Of a stretch of DNA of 64,000 nt, positions 1 through 11,118 are shown piece after piece. A program made the position numbers and the translations under genes. Numbering within the stretch: position 1 is the stretch's first letter; each line of letters begins with the position of its first letter. Origin of the DNA: an uncultured Polaribacter sp. GTDB taxonomy: Bacteria; Bacteroidota; Bacteroidia; Flavobacteriales; Flavobacteriaceae. Under the pieces are notes generated by a model. The model saw nothing but the letters and a program-made list of their open reading frames with translations. It was not told where the DNA came from and did no database searches. The DNA lies in assembly GCF_947501385.1 (NCBI RefSeq), contig NZ_CANMVP010000008.1:92561-156560 (forward strand). Reading direction: 5' to 3'.

Positions 1-7
1 CTTCTTT

Positions 8-775
8 TTGCCAACCATTACTATGGCGAATGAAGATAAATTAGAGATGTATGGTAGTCAAGGTCTAAATGATCCTATTTGGATAGTTTTATTGTTTTCT
101 ATATATGTAGCATTTTATATCTTAAAAATCTTCGGATTAAATAGAAAGCTAAGGAAAAAACTGTTGAACGAATATGCCAATAATGAGATTGAATTAAAAT
201 TATTCTCAAATCAACTTGTTTTTTTAGCAAGTATTTTAACAATCACTATTCCACTTTCATTATGCCTACAATATTTAAGTTTTGACACCCAAGTTATAGA
301 TAAGTTGCCCTTCCTCTTATTCTCATTGATTCCTCATGTGTTTCTTTTCTATATACTTAGATTTAGGGAAACCAGAATAGTGACTATAGAAAAAGAAGAA
401 ACCGTAAACGGCTCTTTGAATATAGATATTGATAGTTACAAAAGTAATTTATTAGATTTTATGAATAAATATGAGCCTTATTTAAATAAAGAATTAAAAC
501 TCCAGGATTTAGCATCTTTTATAGGCTGGAGTAGGTCTACATTATCTTACGTAATTAATAAGGGATTTGATAAAAATTTTTATGATTTTGTAAATGAATA
601 TAGACTGAATTTCGCAACCCAAGAAATAAATAATGCTGCTTACAAAAAGTATTCTCTAGATTATATTGCCGCAGAATCAGGTTTCAAGAATTATGTTTCA
701 TTTTATCGCATTTTTAGAAGATACAAGGGAACATCGCCAAAAACATTTATTAAAGAAATAGAAAATAAAAATTAA
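8..775 (+). CDS. Membrane-anchored AraC-family transcriptional regulator (N-terminus may lie upstream of the window)
   Basis: Several hydrophobic segments followed by a C-terminal AraC-type HTH (LQDLASFIGWSRSTLSYVINKGF...YIAAESGFKNYVSFYRIFRRYKGTSPKTF). Confidence 0.8.
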   Translation: MPTITMANEDKLEMYGSQGLNDPIWIVLLFSIYVAFYILKIFGLNRKLRKKLLNEYANNEIELKLFSNQLVFLASILTITIPLSLCLQYLSFDTQVIDKLPFLLFSLIPHVFLFYILRFRETRIVTIEKEETVNGSLNIDIDSYKSNLLDFMNKYEPYLNKELKLQDLASFIGWSRSTLSYVINKGFDKNFYDFVNEYRLNFATQEINNAAYKKYSLDYIAAESGFKNYVSFYRIFRRYKGTSPKTFIKEIENKN

Positions 776-857
776 AATACATTACAGTATATCTTGTGTA
801 ATAGAAGAAGTTTGATTTCGAACACATTACAAAGTAGATTTGTAAAAAAATCTGTTT

Positions 858-2030
858 ATGAAATTACTGCTCTTTCTAAGTTTTCAATTTTTTGTATTTA
901 CAATTACCGCTCAAAATGTTGTGGTTCTTGGTGTAGAACATTCTGCACAACTTGTAAATACGAACCATCAACCTGCAATATTAAGAGCCTTTATGGATAA
1001 GGTTAATCCAGAAGGAATATGTATAGAGCGTTCACCAAGAGAATATCTAAAAAATGATTTTTATGAATTTACGTTTGAGCAGCAATACTGTATAATTCCA
1101 TATGCAAAAGATAATAGCATTCCGTTATACCCTATTGATTGGATTCCTGAAGATGAGGATTTAGAATTAGCTTTTGGCGTTGCTGATTTAGCAGTGCCAA
1201 GATTTACACGCAACCCGAGTGGCTTTTGGGGCTTTACCGTGTTTTCTGATAGTACTTCATTTAATAAAGATTTTTATTTTGCTGATGAAGAGAACTATTA
1301 TGAAAATAATAAGGAATGGTATGCGAATCACTCAAAAAAAGTAAGCAATGATTTCGCAAGAAGATTGTTTCTGTATCGCACTTTTTTGCAGGCTAAAAGA
1401 ATTGAATCCGTATGCCGAAAATATAGTAAGAATGATACAATATTAGTAGTTATAGGAGCTTTGCATAAAAACGATATTGAAGTTAATTTGGCTTCAAAAG
1501 GTTACACGATTATCCAGCCAAGCTCTTATGGAAAAATTGCTCTTAAGGAAAAAGAAGAAAGCTTCAAAATTAATGATGCTTATGCAATTACTACATTTAA
1601 TCTTCTCGGGATGCAATCTAAAATTGATGTTATAAATAAAGAATTGGTTGATTATGCAATTAATAAACTAGACAAAGATAGGCCTGGACTGGAATTAGAA
1701 TTTTTTAAAGTTAAATATGATGTATTGAGAAACAAAATAGATTCAAAAATCGCAATTAAGTCCTATTTGAAGCTATTGACCAATATCTCTAAAGATTCAA
1801 AATTTACTTGGACAGGGGTGAAACATAATTACAGAATTGATTCTTATTTTGATCCATTCGGAAATTTAACGTTATGGCAAAGAATACATTTAGAGCTCGC
1901 TAGAGAATATCTTAAAATTAATAATACAGCTGCATATCAAAAACAGAAAGAATTATTGTTTAAAGAATTCAAAGGGTTTAAGTTGGGTATGCTAAGCGCA
2001 TATTGGGGAGAACATATTCACACTATGTAA
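858..2030 (+). CDS. Secreted TraB/GumN-like or DUF5694-like protein
   Basis: Signal peptide; VVVLGVEHSAQLVN...ICIERSPREY and VVIGALHKNDIEV resemble the TraB/GumN-like fold; exact family uncertain. Confidence 0.5.
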   Translation: MKLLLFLSFQFFVFTITAQNVVVLGVEHSAQLVNTNHQPAILRAFMDKVNPEGICIERSPREYLKNDFYEFTFEQQYCIIPYAKDNSIPLYPIDWIPEDEDLELAFGVADLAVPRFTRNPSGFWGFTVFSDSTSFNKDFYFADEENYYENNKEWYANHSKKVSNDFARRLFLYRTFLQAKRIESVCRKYSKNDTILVVIGALHKNDIEVNLASKGYTIIQPSSYGKIALKEKEESFKINDAYAITTFNLLGMQSKIDVINKELVDYAINKLDKDRPGLELEFFKVKYDVLRNKIDSKIAIKSYLKLLTNISKDSKFTWTGVKHNYRIDSYFDPFGNLTLWQRIHLELAREYLKINNTAAYQKQKELLFKEFKGFKLGMLSAYWGEHIHTM

Positions 2031-2071
2031 TAAAGTATGTAATAAAATAGTTTCAAAACGGAATATGGCAT

Positions 2072-2884
2072 TTATAATTCAATGCCTGGTGCCATTACTA
2101 ACTTAAATAATAGTATCAATAATATTAGTGCACCTAAACCCATATAAGATAACTTTCCGATTTCTTTATTTGATGAGGGTATTATTTCCTTAATACTATC
2201 CGCGTTTTTCCAAGGAAATATAAATATCATGCCACTCATTATAGGGTAAATTATACTTATTAAGGCAATAACAGGAAGGTATAAGACTGTAATAATTAGC
2301 GATCCTATTAACCATGGGAGAAATAGGACGTGAAATGAGAAATTCATCTTGGCTTTACCGTCTTTCAACCATGCATGTTTATAGCTCAAACGTAGATATG
2401 GGGCAGTCATTTTAAAGGCTACATAAACCAATAATAGAGCAGCTATGATAGCTAAAAATATCTGAATCCAAAGTGGAATATTTAATAGATTATATACTTT
2501 ACCTATATCACCTTTATGAAATAAAAATCCAGTCGTTAGATATCCTAGAAAATTAAAAAAACCTAACACAGAAAACCACAAAAGAAAAAGATGAATTAAT
2601 TTATGGGATTTTCCCCTAATTCTAAGATATGCTAGGCTTGATAAAATTCCCTGTATTAAACTGATTACTGGTCCCGCCAATGCTATTAGTGCTTTTTGAT
2701 TCGTAGCTAGGTGTTCAATTGAAAAATGTTCAACATAGTTATGATGCAGAACAGGGTTACTATCAAAAGACCAACCAGTAAAGGCATGCATAAATTCATG
2801 AATAATGGTTGTCAACAAAAAAGCTATAATATATAGCAAAGTTGAATTCATTGTTATTTTATTTATTTCATTCATAGCCAACAT
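2072..2884 (-). CDS. Membrane-embedded zinc metalloprotease-like protein (M50/DUF3267-like)
   Basis: HEFMH (HExxH) in the first hydrophobic segment, multiple TM helices. Confidence 0.6.
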   Translation of the reverse strand: MLAMNEINKITMNSTLLYIIAFLLTTIIHEFMHAFTGWSFDSNPVLHHNYVEHFSIEHLATNQKALIALAGPVISLIQGILSSLAYLRIRGKSHKLIHLFLLWFSVLGFFNFLGYLTTGFLFHKGDIGKVYNLLNIPLWIQIFLAIIAALLLVYVAFKMTAPYLRLSYKHAWLKDGKAKMNFSFHVLFLPWLIGSLIITVLYLPVIALISIIYPIMSGMIFIFPWKNADSIKEIIPSSNKEIGKLSYMGLGALILLILLFKLVMAPGIEL

Positions 2885-3500
2885 GGTTTATTCAAGATTT
2901 TTATGCGAAAGGTTTAAAACAAAAACAGATTAGCTAGGTTTTGACTTGTATTGCTAGGGCACATAGTTAAAAGCACTTTGATTTATTTCAACTGTTCAAT
3001 ATTAAAAATATTGAGCCAATAATATTGTTAAAATTTTCTATTGATGAGAGTTTATTTTAAATTAATGAGTCCCATATTTTATTTTGATACATCTTAAGGA
3101 GCCTTTACATAAGTAAAAAACCACAGAGTGATAAAACAATTTCTATTTTAGCTTCAAGCAGAAATATGTTTTGAAATTTACAAACGCTAATTTCCTTTTT
3201 AAAATTATTGATAATGGTCAAAATTCTAATTTTAATCCTCAATAGCAGTTCTTTTAGCGAAGAGGTTGCAATTGCTGAGTTAGGTGAAAAAGTGCAAGAT
3301 TAAATTTTTAATAATTTAATATTTTTAATAATTTAATATTTATTGTGTAAGAAGAAATTTCATTATGTGATTTAAGAGGTAAAGGAGAAAAAGAATATAA
3401 ACGAGCGAAGATAATATCCTTGTATAATAAATTAGAGTAGCCTTTTTGATTCCTAGGGTAGTGTCTACAATTCTTGATAATTATTAATGATGAGAGCAAT

Positions 3501-4331
3501 ATGAATTTAAAAAAGTATAGCATTCTAAGTATTATTTGTCTTCTAAACTTTTCATTTGGAGTTTATAGAGAAGATGTTTCGATTGAAAAGCATATAGAAC
3601 TAGCTTCAGATAAAGAGTTTGATTGTGTAGGGAAGATATTAAATGAGGGTGGAATACTAATAGGAAGTGGCGTTCTTATAAATGAAAATTGGGTTATTAC
3701 AGCTGGGCATGTTGTAGAAGATGTTTTAAACAGCAAGCTCAGGTTTAAATCCAATAACATTATTTATGATTCAGAAAAGGTCATTTTATATCCTGATTAT
3801 AAAAGTAATGTTTTAGGTCACAATGGTGATGTCGCATTGATTAAAATAAAAGCCAGCAAGAAACAAATTGAACCAGCAACCTCTTTTAATGGTAATGAGA
3901 TAGTAGGTAAGCAAATCATCTATGTTGGTTATGGGACTAGCGGTAAAGGAAAACAGGCAATTAAAAAGCCAACACCTGCTGGAAGAAAACTAGCGGGTAC
4001 TAATATTATAGATGCTACGGGACAAGAATCAATCGATGATAGAGAGCTTCCAGATCAATTTTTAATAGCTGATTTTGACCATCCTACTCACAAAGAATTG
4101 AATAGAATAGGAAGTGCAACACCAACAGATTTGGAATATTTTCCAATGGGTGGAGACAGTGGTGGCGGTGCATTTGTTAAAGTTGGCAATAAGTTTTACC
4201 TAGTTGGTATACATAGTGGCGCAACTGCTAAAATTAATGATGATATCAATTTAGGTCTACATGGGTCTCTAATTTATACAACCAATCTTAGCTTTTACAA
4301 AGACTGGATATCAGAAACAATTAAAATATAA
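3501..4331 (+). CDS. Trypsin-like (S1) serine protease, secreted
   Basis: Triad context: VITAGHVVED, NGDVALIKI, GGDSGGGAF; ORF track starts at 3474 but ATG at 3501 precedes the signal peptide. Confidence 0.8.
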   Translation: MNLKKYSILSIICLLNFSFGVYREDVSIEKHIELASDKEFDCVGKILNEGGILIGSGVLINENWVITAGHVVEDVLNSKLRFKSNNIIYDSEKVILYPDYKSNVLGHNGDVALIKIKASKKQIEPATSFNGNEIVGKQIIYVGYGTSGKGKQAIKKPTPAGRKLAGTNIIDATGQESIDDRELPDQFLIADFDHPTHKELNRIGSATPTDLEYFPMGGDSGGGAFVKVGNKFYLVGIHSGATAKINDDINLGLHGSLIYTTNLSFYKDWISETIKI

Positions 4332-4334
4332 GAT

Positions 4335-5057
4335 ATGAAAGAACAATTAATCCTAACATTAATAATATTAATTAGCACATTGCCGATTATACTCATATTT
4401 AGAGAGAATAAGGCAAACTTCACGAAGAATATTGGATTATTGACACTATATCACATTGTTTACGTGATTTTGATATTTTTGCCATTAACGTTCACATACC
4501 TTTCTATTTCAGATAGTAAAATGAATTGGACAGGGAAATTGTTGGCTATAATTTTTTCAATTACTATTTATTTCATAACGAGAAAGTATTTTAAGAAGCA
4601 CGATTTTATTTTATCTCTTCCCAGAAAGGGTTCCCGAAAGAGGATATTAATTGTAGGACTCATAACTGTTTTGACTATGTCATTATTGACCATAGCATTC
4701 TCAGGACGTAAAGACTTAAATTTAGACGTTTTATTTTACCAAATAATCATGCCTGGTTTAGATGAAGAATTATGGAGAGGAATTCTACTTGGTTTCTTAA
4801 TACTTATTCTAAAGGATAAGAAATATAAACTTGGACACCCTGCTGTCTGGGTGATTACTTTAATCTTTGCTCTAGGGCATTCACTTTACTTACAGAATGG
4901 GGACTTTAGCTTTGCTTTAGATGCATTCATAATTACAGGAATACTAGGTTATATTTTAGGTTGGATGATCTATTATAGTAGAAGTATTCTACCAGCAATT
5001 ATTTTTCACAATCTCATTAATTTTTCAACAAATGCTCTTGAAATGTTTGTTTTATAA
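4335..5057 (+). CDS. CPBP-family intramembrane metalloprotease
   Basis: GLDEELWRGILLG, FALGHS, FHNLINF motifs in a multi-TM protein. Confidence 0.75.
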   Translation: MKEQLILTLIILISTLPIILIFRENKANFTKNIGLLTLYHIVYVILIFLPLTFTYLSISDSKMNWTGKLLAIIFSITIYFITRKYFKKHDFILSLPRKGSRKRILIVGLITVLTMSLLTIAFSGRKDLNLDVLFYQIIMPGLDEELWRGILLGFLILILKDKKYKLGHPAVWVITLIFALGHSLYLQNGDFSFALDAFIITGILGYILGWMIYYSRSILPAIIFHNLINFSTNALEMFVL

Positions 5058-5108
5058 AGCAAATTAAAATACGTGTAAGATTGCTAAAACAATAATCTAT
5101 CAACTAAT

Positions 5109-5987
5109 ATGAAAAATTTAAAAAGAATTTCAATCGCGTTAGGTGTTTTTATCATAGTGGCAGTATCCTTAGTGTCTTGTAATGTAATTTGGACATCCCC
5201 TAGTTATTATGATGTTAAGGACCCTATAACAATAGAAAATCCAATTATGGATATGGAAACTTATGAAAAGATAATAAATACCCACAGGAGGCCTTATATA
5301 TATTCTATCAAGTCTTCATCGGGTGGCGAAGCTCATATTTTGGGAGTTGCCCATACTACTGATGGAAATCACCCACAATTTGAAACAATTAAAAAGTTGT
5401 GGAATGAGGCCAATCCTTCGGTTGCGCTTGTTGAAGGAAGACTTGGCTTTTTGTTCACATGGTTTCAAGATCCTATTAAAAAGTATGGTGAAGGGGGACT
5501 AGTATCCCAGTTGACAAAAAAAAATGGGGTTGATTTATTCACTTGGGAGCCAGCTAGGGAAGACGAAATTGAACTATTAATGAAGGAATTTCCAGTTGAA
5601 CAAATTGCCATGTTTTATTCCTTTCGGCCTTATTTCAGTAATATGAGACATGATAAGCCAGAAAATCCTGAGAAAAAACTACAAGAATATTTAGATAGTA
5701 GAACAGATTATAAACATATCAGAGGCATTTATAAATCTTGGGAGGAATTGGACCGTTTATGGAAGGAAGATTTTCCCAGTATTGATTGGAGAGATTATAG
5801 TGATATGTACGGGTGGCCAGAGGGTTATCTTAGTGATATAGCTAATTCATCCAATTTGGCGAGAGACTATCATATGGTACAAACAATCATTGAATTAGTA
5901 AATGATGGGCAAACAGTATTTGTTACCATGGGAGCTAGCCATGCGCCTAGAATTGAAAAATCTTTGAGGGTTGCAATAACAAACTAA
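5109..5987 (+). CDS. TraB/GumN-family lipoprotein
   Basis: Lipobox-like VSLVSCN; SGGEAHILGVAHTTDGNHPQFE, VALVEGRLG and a C-terminal VFVTMGASHAPRIEKSL. Confidence 0.6.
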   Translation: MKNLKRISIALGVFIIVAVSLVSCNVIWTSPSYYDVKDPITIENPIMDMETYEKIINTHRRPYIYSIKSSSGGEAHILGVAHTTDGNHPQFETIKKLWNEANPSVALVEGRLGFLFTWFQDPIKKYGEGGLVSQLTKKNGVDLFTWEPAREDEIELLMKEFPVEQIAMFYSFRPYFSNMRHDKPENPEKKLQEYLDSRTDYKHIRGIYKSWEELDRLWKEDFPSIDWRDYSDMYGWPEGYLSDIANSSNLARDYHMVQTIIELVNDGQTVFVTMGASHAPRIEKSLRVAITN

Positions 5988-6016
5988 ACTCATTTTAAAC
6001 AATTTTAAACATATAG

Positions 6017-7216
6017 ATGAAAAAAACAATACTGCTATTAATAACATCAATGTTGTTTGGATGTTATGCCAAAAGAGAGCACATTAATAAATTAGATGGG
6101 TCGCAAATTTCAAAATCTGAGTTGACTATAAAAATCCAATCATTAATTGAAGTGGCTAACGTTGCAGGAATTTCTACCACTATATTCAACAATAATAAAA
6201 CAGTTTACCAAAAATCCTTTGGTTATGCCAATCTTGAAACAAAAGACACACTTACTGCAAAAAACGTTTTTTATAGTGCTTCTCTTAGTAAGGCCGTTTT
6301 TGGATATTTGGTGGCTCAACTGGTAGTTGACGGAGTCATAGACCTTGACAAACCTCTTTACGAATATTTAGATAAACCGCTTCCTGAATATGAATTCGGA
6401 AATGAACGAAAGAGTTATAAAGATTTAGCTAATGATAAGCGGTATGAAAAAATTACTGCGAGAATGTGTTTATCTCACACTACTGGGTTTCCCAACTGGA
6501 GGTGGATGACAAGAGAAAGTGATTTCTTTAGAGAGGGTAAAATTAGGTTTCTTATAGACCCAGATACAAGGTATTACTATTCGGGAGAAGGAATTCAGTT
6601 ATTGCAATTCGTAATAGAGAAAATCACCAATAAAAATTTGGAAGAATTAGCTCAAGAAAAAGTATTTCAACCATTACATATGGATATGACCAGCTATGTC
6701 TGGAAAGAAAAATTCAATAATAAATATTGCAATGGGCATACATCTAATGGGGTGGTAATAGCTAAAGATAGAAGAGATAGAGCAAATGCAGCAGGGTCAA
6801 TGGAAACAACAACCGAAGATTATTCTAAATTTATCCAACACCTCTTAGAGCAAACTGAAATCAAATCCGAGGTAACTAATTTGTTATACGAATCAAATAT
6901 TAGAATAACATCAAAAACGCAGTTTGGGTATCAGGCTTGGCAAGATATCGATGAAAATGATTCCATAGAATTAAGTTATGGTTTGGGCTGGGGCTTGTTA
7001 AAGTCACCTTTCGGAAAGGGAATGTTTAAAGAAGGACATGGCGAAGGATTTCAACATTACTCTATCATTTTTCCAGATAAAGATATTGGTATAATAATCT
7101 TATCTAACAGTGATAATGCAGAGAGTATTTTTAAAGAACTTTTAGAAATAACAATTGGAGATACTTATACCCCTTGGCAATGGGAAAGATATATTCCATA
7201 TAATCATAGGAAATAG
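6017..7216 (+). CDS. Serine hydrolase, beta-lactamase class C / penicillin-binding-protein-like, lipoprotein
   Basis: SxxK motif SLSK in FYSASLSKAVFGYLVAQ; YYYSGEGIQLLQFVIEKITNK; HGEGFQHYSIIFPDKDIGIIILSNSDN. Confidence 0.8.
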   Translation: MKKTILLLITSMLFGCYAKREHINKLDGSQISKSELTIKIQSLIEVANVAGISTTIFNNNKTVYQKSFGYANLETKDTLTAKNVFYSASLSKAVFGYLVAQLVVDGVIDLDKPLYEYLDKPLPEYEFGNERKSYKDLANDKRYEKITARMCLSHTTGFPNWRWMTRESDFFREGKIRFLIDPDTRYYYSGEGIQLLQFVIEKITNKNLEELAQEKVFQPLHMDMTSYVWKEKFNNKYCNGHTSNGVVIAKDRRDRANAAGSMETTTEDYSKFIQHLLEQTEIKSEVTNLLYESNIRITSKTQFGYQAWQDIDENDSIELSYGLGWGLLKSPFGKGMFKEGHGEGFQHYSIIFPDKDIGIIILSNSDNAESIFKELLEITIGDTYTPWQWERYIPYNHRK

Positions 7217-7286
7217 CTGTTTATAACAACACATCTAAAATATTACTTTTATGTAACCTAAAATATTTTTGCAATTTACTTCAATT

Positions 7287-7796
7287 ATGAAAAAAGAACT
7301 ATTAATTTTCTTGACAATTTTAATTTCAAATCTATCTTTTTCACAACACTCTGAAACGGATACCATTTCAAAAGCTAAAATAAAAGAGTTGAATTTTATA
7401 GTTGGAGATTGGATAGGAAAAGGTTGGATGATGGGTGAAAATGGAAAATCTAAATTCGATCAAACTGAAAAAATTCAATTCAAATTAGATTCAACGGCAA
7501 TTTTAATCGAAGGGAAAGGCAAATCAAACGGTGAAGTTATACATAACGCCCTTGCTATTCTTACTTATAATAAAAAAGACGATAATTACGTATTCAGATC
7601 ATTTCTGCCAAGTGGTCAAAATGCAAAATTTAAAGCAGAACTAATTGATAACAAATTATATTGGTATCCGAATGAAAACGTAAGATACATTATTTGGCAA
7701 AATGAAAATGAGCAATGGTTGGAAAAAGGTGAATTTAAAAGAGAAGGAAAATGGTCTCAGTTCTTTGAAATGACCTTGAACAGAAATGATAAATAA
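7287..7796 (+). CDS. Secreted lipocalin/heme-binding-like beta-barrel protein (DUF1579-like)
   Basis: Signal peptide; LNFIVGDWIGKGWMMG ... FDQTEKIQFKLDSTAILIEGKGKSNGEVIHNALAILTYN pattern. Confidence 0.5.
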   Translation: MKKELLIFLTILISNLSFSQHSETDTISKAKIKELNFIVGDWIGKGWMMGENGKSKFDQTEKIQFKLDSTAILIEGKGKSNGEVIHNALAILTYNKKDDNYVFRSFLPSGQNAKFKAELIDNKLYWYPNENVRYIIWQNENEQWLEKGEFKREGKWSQFFEMTLNRNDK

Positions 7797-8091
7797 TTTT
7801 TCTCAAGTTAATCTTAATGATTTCAAGTGTTTCAAAATCTGCATAAGGCTAGAGCTATATTATCAGGATTTTGTTCATGGAATAATGTTAGAAATTTTAA
7901 GAGTATTAAAATTAAATCATTTATAATAATCAAAGCTTTAAAAATCAAGCAGATATTTTTTATGCTTAAAAGTAATTGCATTTTCTACAGTTTCAGATAC
8001 CGTTAGTATACTTATACAAACCGTTCAGATATAATATTTCAAATACTAGCCAATAATGTGTTATTTGAAAGTACTTTTAAACTATCATAAT

Positions 8092-8820
8092 ATGAAAAAA
8101 TCTATTTTATTCATCACTATACTTTTCACCATAAGTTTGTGCCATTCACAAAATAAACTTGAAAATGAAATTCTAGAAGCTTATGACAAATCCGTTTCAT
8201 CACAGACTGATCAGTTTCAGCCAATAATAGATAGTCTAAAAGCTTCTTTTATTAAAACAAAAGACCCTATTTACAACTATTGGATTGCCTTTGCCATGTA
8301 TCGACAAGCTATTTTATCAATGATCAATAAAAATGATAATAAAGCATTAAAAATTTTGCAGAAAGGAATTGAACGATTGGAAAAGTCATCTAATAAAAGT
8401 TCTGAGAATTTAGCTCTTCAAGGTTCTATGCTTAGTTTCTCAATTAATTTTCAATCAGATCTCGCTGCTATAATTAGTGCAAAAGCCAATATTTTGTATA
8501 ATAAAGCGATTCAAGAAAATGATCATAATTTAAGGGCCTATTTAGGTGTAGGAAGAAGTGATTATTATAAACCTACAGAATATGGAGGGGGTTTAAAAGT
8601 TGAATCATTCCTAAAACAAGCATTGAATAAACCAGATAAAAGTGGTAATCATGCTTTGGCCCCAACCTGGGGAAGAAATCAAGTTTACTATTATTTGGCA
8701 AGCTATTATAAAAGGGAAAACAGAATTGGTGAAGCCAAGCTTTTTTGTTCTAATGGGCTTAAACTATTTCCTGATGATAGACAGCTAAAAGAATTAAAAA
8801 AAGGTTTAGGTCTAAATTAA
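8092..8820 (+). CDS. Secreted TPR-like hypothetical protein
   Basis: Signal peptide and helical repeat-like sequence; immediately upstream of a TonB receptor. ORF track starts at 8056. Confidence 0.5.
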   Translation: MKKSILFITILFTISLCHSQNKLENEILEAYDKSVSSQTDQFQPIIDSLKASFIKTKDPIYNYWIAFAMYRQAILSMINKNDNKALKILQKGIERLEKSSNKSSENLALQGSMLSFSINFQSDLAAIISAKANILYNKAIQENDHNLRAYLGVGRSDYYKPTEYGGGLKVESFLKQALNKPDKSGNHALAPTWGRNQVYYYLASYYKRENRIGEAKLFCSNGLKLFPDDRQLKELKKGLGLN

Positions 8821-8826
8821 ATTTTA

Positions 8827-10914
8827 ATGAAGATAATATACATTATTTTGCTATTTTCAGTCTTAAATACTTATTCTCAAACAATTATAAGTGGTACTGT
8901 TAATGATAAAAAAGGAAAACCGATACCTTTTGCTAATGTATACCTAAAAATTTCCTTTGAAGGAAACACTACTAATGAGTCTGGAGAGTTTTCTTTTGTT
9001 ACAAGTTCCAAAGGAGCATCTACACTTGTAATAAGTAATGTAGGATACGAAACTTTAGAAAAAAAAATTATTATATCTGGAGAAAGTATGCGTTTAAATC
9101 TAATATTAAAAGAAGGTAATACTTTATCAGAAGTGATAATTGCTGTAGGAACTTTTGAAGCGAGTGACAAAAAAAGAGCTACAACTTTAAAGCCTCTACA
9201 AATTGTAACAAATTCTGCTGCTAGTGGCGATGTATATGGAGCTTTACAAACTTTACCTGGCACAACTCCTATATTGAATGAAACAGGACTATTTGTGCGT
9301 GGAGGTGAAGCATCAGAAACAAAAACAATCATCGATGGGGCAGTTGTTACAAGACCATTTTTTAGTGATGTGCCAGATATACCATCAAGAGGTCGTTTTG
9401 ACCCTTTTTTATTCACAGGAATATTATTTAGTACTGGTGGATATTCTGCGGAATATGGCCAGGCATTATCATCCGTTCTTATTTTGGACACAAATGATTT
9501 TCCTGAAAATGACAACTACAGTTTTGGAATTGATATGGCGGGGATAAGCGGGAGCTATGTTAAAACTTGGCAAGATAAAACCGCCTTTTTGGCTAGTGTT
9601 AGTTATTCTGATTTATCAACTTTATTTTCAATTGTTCCTCAAAATAGGAAATGGATAACCGCACCAAAAGGTATTGCAGGGTCATTTGGGTTTAGGCATG
9701 TAGATAATAATTTGGGAATTTTTAAGTCGTATTTGCAATATCAAAAGGGTAACATTGCATTAAAACCTGATTTTTTTGAAAATTTATCATCAGAAAATAT
9801 ATTTGAAAACAGAAATAGTAACCTTTTCTGGAACAATTCATTTTATGGATATATAAGTGGAGATTGGAATTTACGTGCTTTAACTGCTGTGAGTTATGAT
9901 GATAATGAAGATGTGTTTAATGAAAACTCAGAAACTGAACATGATTTATTAGTTCAAGGGCGAATTACCGTTAGTAAAAAGTTAAATCAAACAAAAATAA
10001 GAATTGGCACCGAATGGCAATATCACAAAAATGATTATTTAGAATCTAAAACCTATAATTCTTTACGAGATAATTTTATAGCCACTTATGCTGAATCTGA
10101 TATTAGACTAAATAAAAAAGTTGGTATGCGAATTGGTGTTAGGTATGAATATTCTAGCATCTTAAAAAAGTATAATCTTGCACCAAGAATTTCTTTAGGT
10201 TATAAAGCAGGAAGTTACTCAAATATTTCAGTAGCATATGGTAAATTTTATCAAACACCAAACAGCGAATTTTTACGGTTAAACAAACAATTAGATTTTG
10301 AGAACGCAACTCATCTCATTGCAAATTATCAATGGAAAAAGAAACAACAGCTGTTTAGAATAGAAGCATACTATAAAAAATATGACAAATTAATCAAAGA
10401 AGACGAATTATCGATATTAGATAATAGCGGTAAAGGATATTCAAAAGGCATAGATGTATTTTGGAAAGATGAAAAAAACATTAAAAATTTAAGCTATTGG
10501 TTATCTTATTCTTTGTTAGACTCAAAACGTATTTATCGTGACTACCCTATTGAAACTACCCCAATTTTTGTAGCCACACATACTTTAAATCTTGTTGCTA
10601 ATTACAAAATAACCCCTCTTTTGAGGCTAGGTATGACTTATACCTATTCTAGTGGAAGACCTTATTATAACCCTAGTAATCCTATTTTTTTAAGTGATAA
10701 AACTATGGACTATAATAATTTGAATTTTAGCACTAGCTATTTAACTTCAATATTTAAAAATTTTACCGTAATTTATTTTTCATTAAGAAACCCATTGCAG
10801 TTCAGTCAAGTTTTAGGTTACCAGTATTCTGAAAATGGAACTCAAAGAAGTGAAATAATTCCTTCAACAAACTGGAGCTTCTTTGCTGGAGTTTCTATCT
10901 CAATAAAAAAATAA
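8827..10914 (+). CDS. TonB-dependent receptor with N-terminal carboxypeptidase-regulatory-like domain
   Basis: ISGTVNDKKGKPIPFANVYL... plug domain (VRGGEASETKTIIDGAVV) and beta-barrel; C-terminus SFFAGVSISIKK. Confidence 0.85.
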   Translation: MKIIYIILLFSVLNTYSQTIISGTVNDKKGKPIPFANVYLKISFEGNTTNESGEFSFVTSSKGASTLVISNVGYETLEKKIIISGESMRLNLILKEGNTLSEVIIAVGTFEASDKKRATTLKPLQIVTNSAASGDVYGALQTLPGTTPILNETGLFVRGGEASETKTIIDGAVVTRPFFSDVPDIPSRGRFDPFLFTGILFSTGGYSAEYGQALSSVLILDTNDFPENDNYSFGIDMAGISGSYVKTWQDKTAFLASVSYSDLSTLFSIVPQNRKWITAPKGIAGSFGFRHVDNNLGIFKSYLQYQKGNIALKPDFFENLSSENIFENRNSNLFWNNSFYGYISGDWNLRALTAVSYDDNEDVFNENSETEHDLLVQGRITVSKKLNQTKIRIGTEWQYHKNDYLESKTYNSLRDNFIATYAESDIRLNKKVGMRIGVRYEYSSILKKYNLAPRISLGYKAGSYSNISVAYGKFYQTPNSEFLRLNKQLDFENATHLIANYQWKKKQQLFRIEAYYKKYDKLIKEDELSILDNSGKGYSKGIDVFWKDEKNIKNLSYWLSYSLLDSKRIYRDYPIETTPIFVATHTLNLVANYKITPLLRLGMTYTYSSGRPYYNPSNPIFLSDKTMDYNNLNFSTSYLTSIFKNFTVIYFSLRNPLQFSQVLGYQYSENGTQRSEIIPSTNWSFFAGVSISIKK

Positions 10915-10915
10915 C

Positions 10916-11110
10916 ATGAACTATAAAAAAACAGTACTTCATTTGATATTTTGGGGAGATTTTTTAATATTGTGGAGTACTCATGATTTAGTTTATAATT
11001 AAAATTTTTCATCTAACTTAATTTCTAATGTATATACTTTTATACCATATGCATTTCTTGTCTATTTTAACTTATATATTTTGGTGCTAAAATATCTTCA
11101 AAAAAAAAGA
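10916..11110 (+). pseudogene. Remnant of a multi-TM N-terminus (possibly LytS-type sensor histidine kinase)
   Basis: MNYKKTVLHLIFWGDFLILWSTHDLVYN*NFSSNLISNVYTFIPYAFLVYFNLYILVLKYLQKKR*; two in-frame stops. Confidence 0.45.
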
Positions 11111-11118
11111 TGAGAATT

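Noticed and set aside
794-1000. 68-aa ORF overlapping the start of 858-2030
   Set aside because: Out-of-frame overlap with a signal-peptide-bearing gene; no independent support.
3213-3302. 29-aa ORF MVKILILILNSSSFSEEVAIAELGEKVQD*
   Set aside because: Too short, no clear homology or ribosome-binding context; may be gene debris.
3304-3341. Two-copy tandem repeat TTTTTAATAATTTAATA
   Set aside because: Short, AT-only, two copies; likely chance or slippage in AT-rich intergenic DNA.
858-5987. Protease/TraB cluster (M50-like, trypsin-like, CPBP, TraB-like, beta-lactamase-like) as a defence or signalling island
   Set aside because: Genes have mixed strands and separate intergenic gaps; no known defence core domain. 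Treated as ordinary accessory genes.
8877-9515. 212-aa minus-strand ORF inside the TonB receptor
   Set aside because: Fully antisense to a convincing TonB receptor, low-complexity composition, no recognisable motif.
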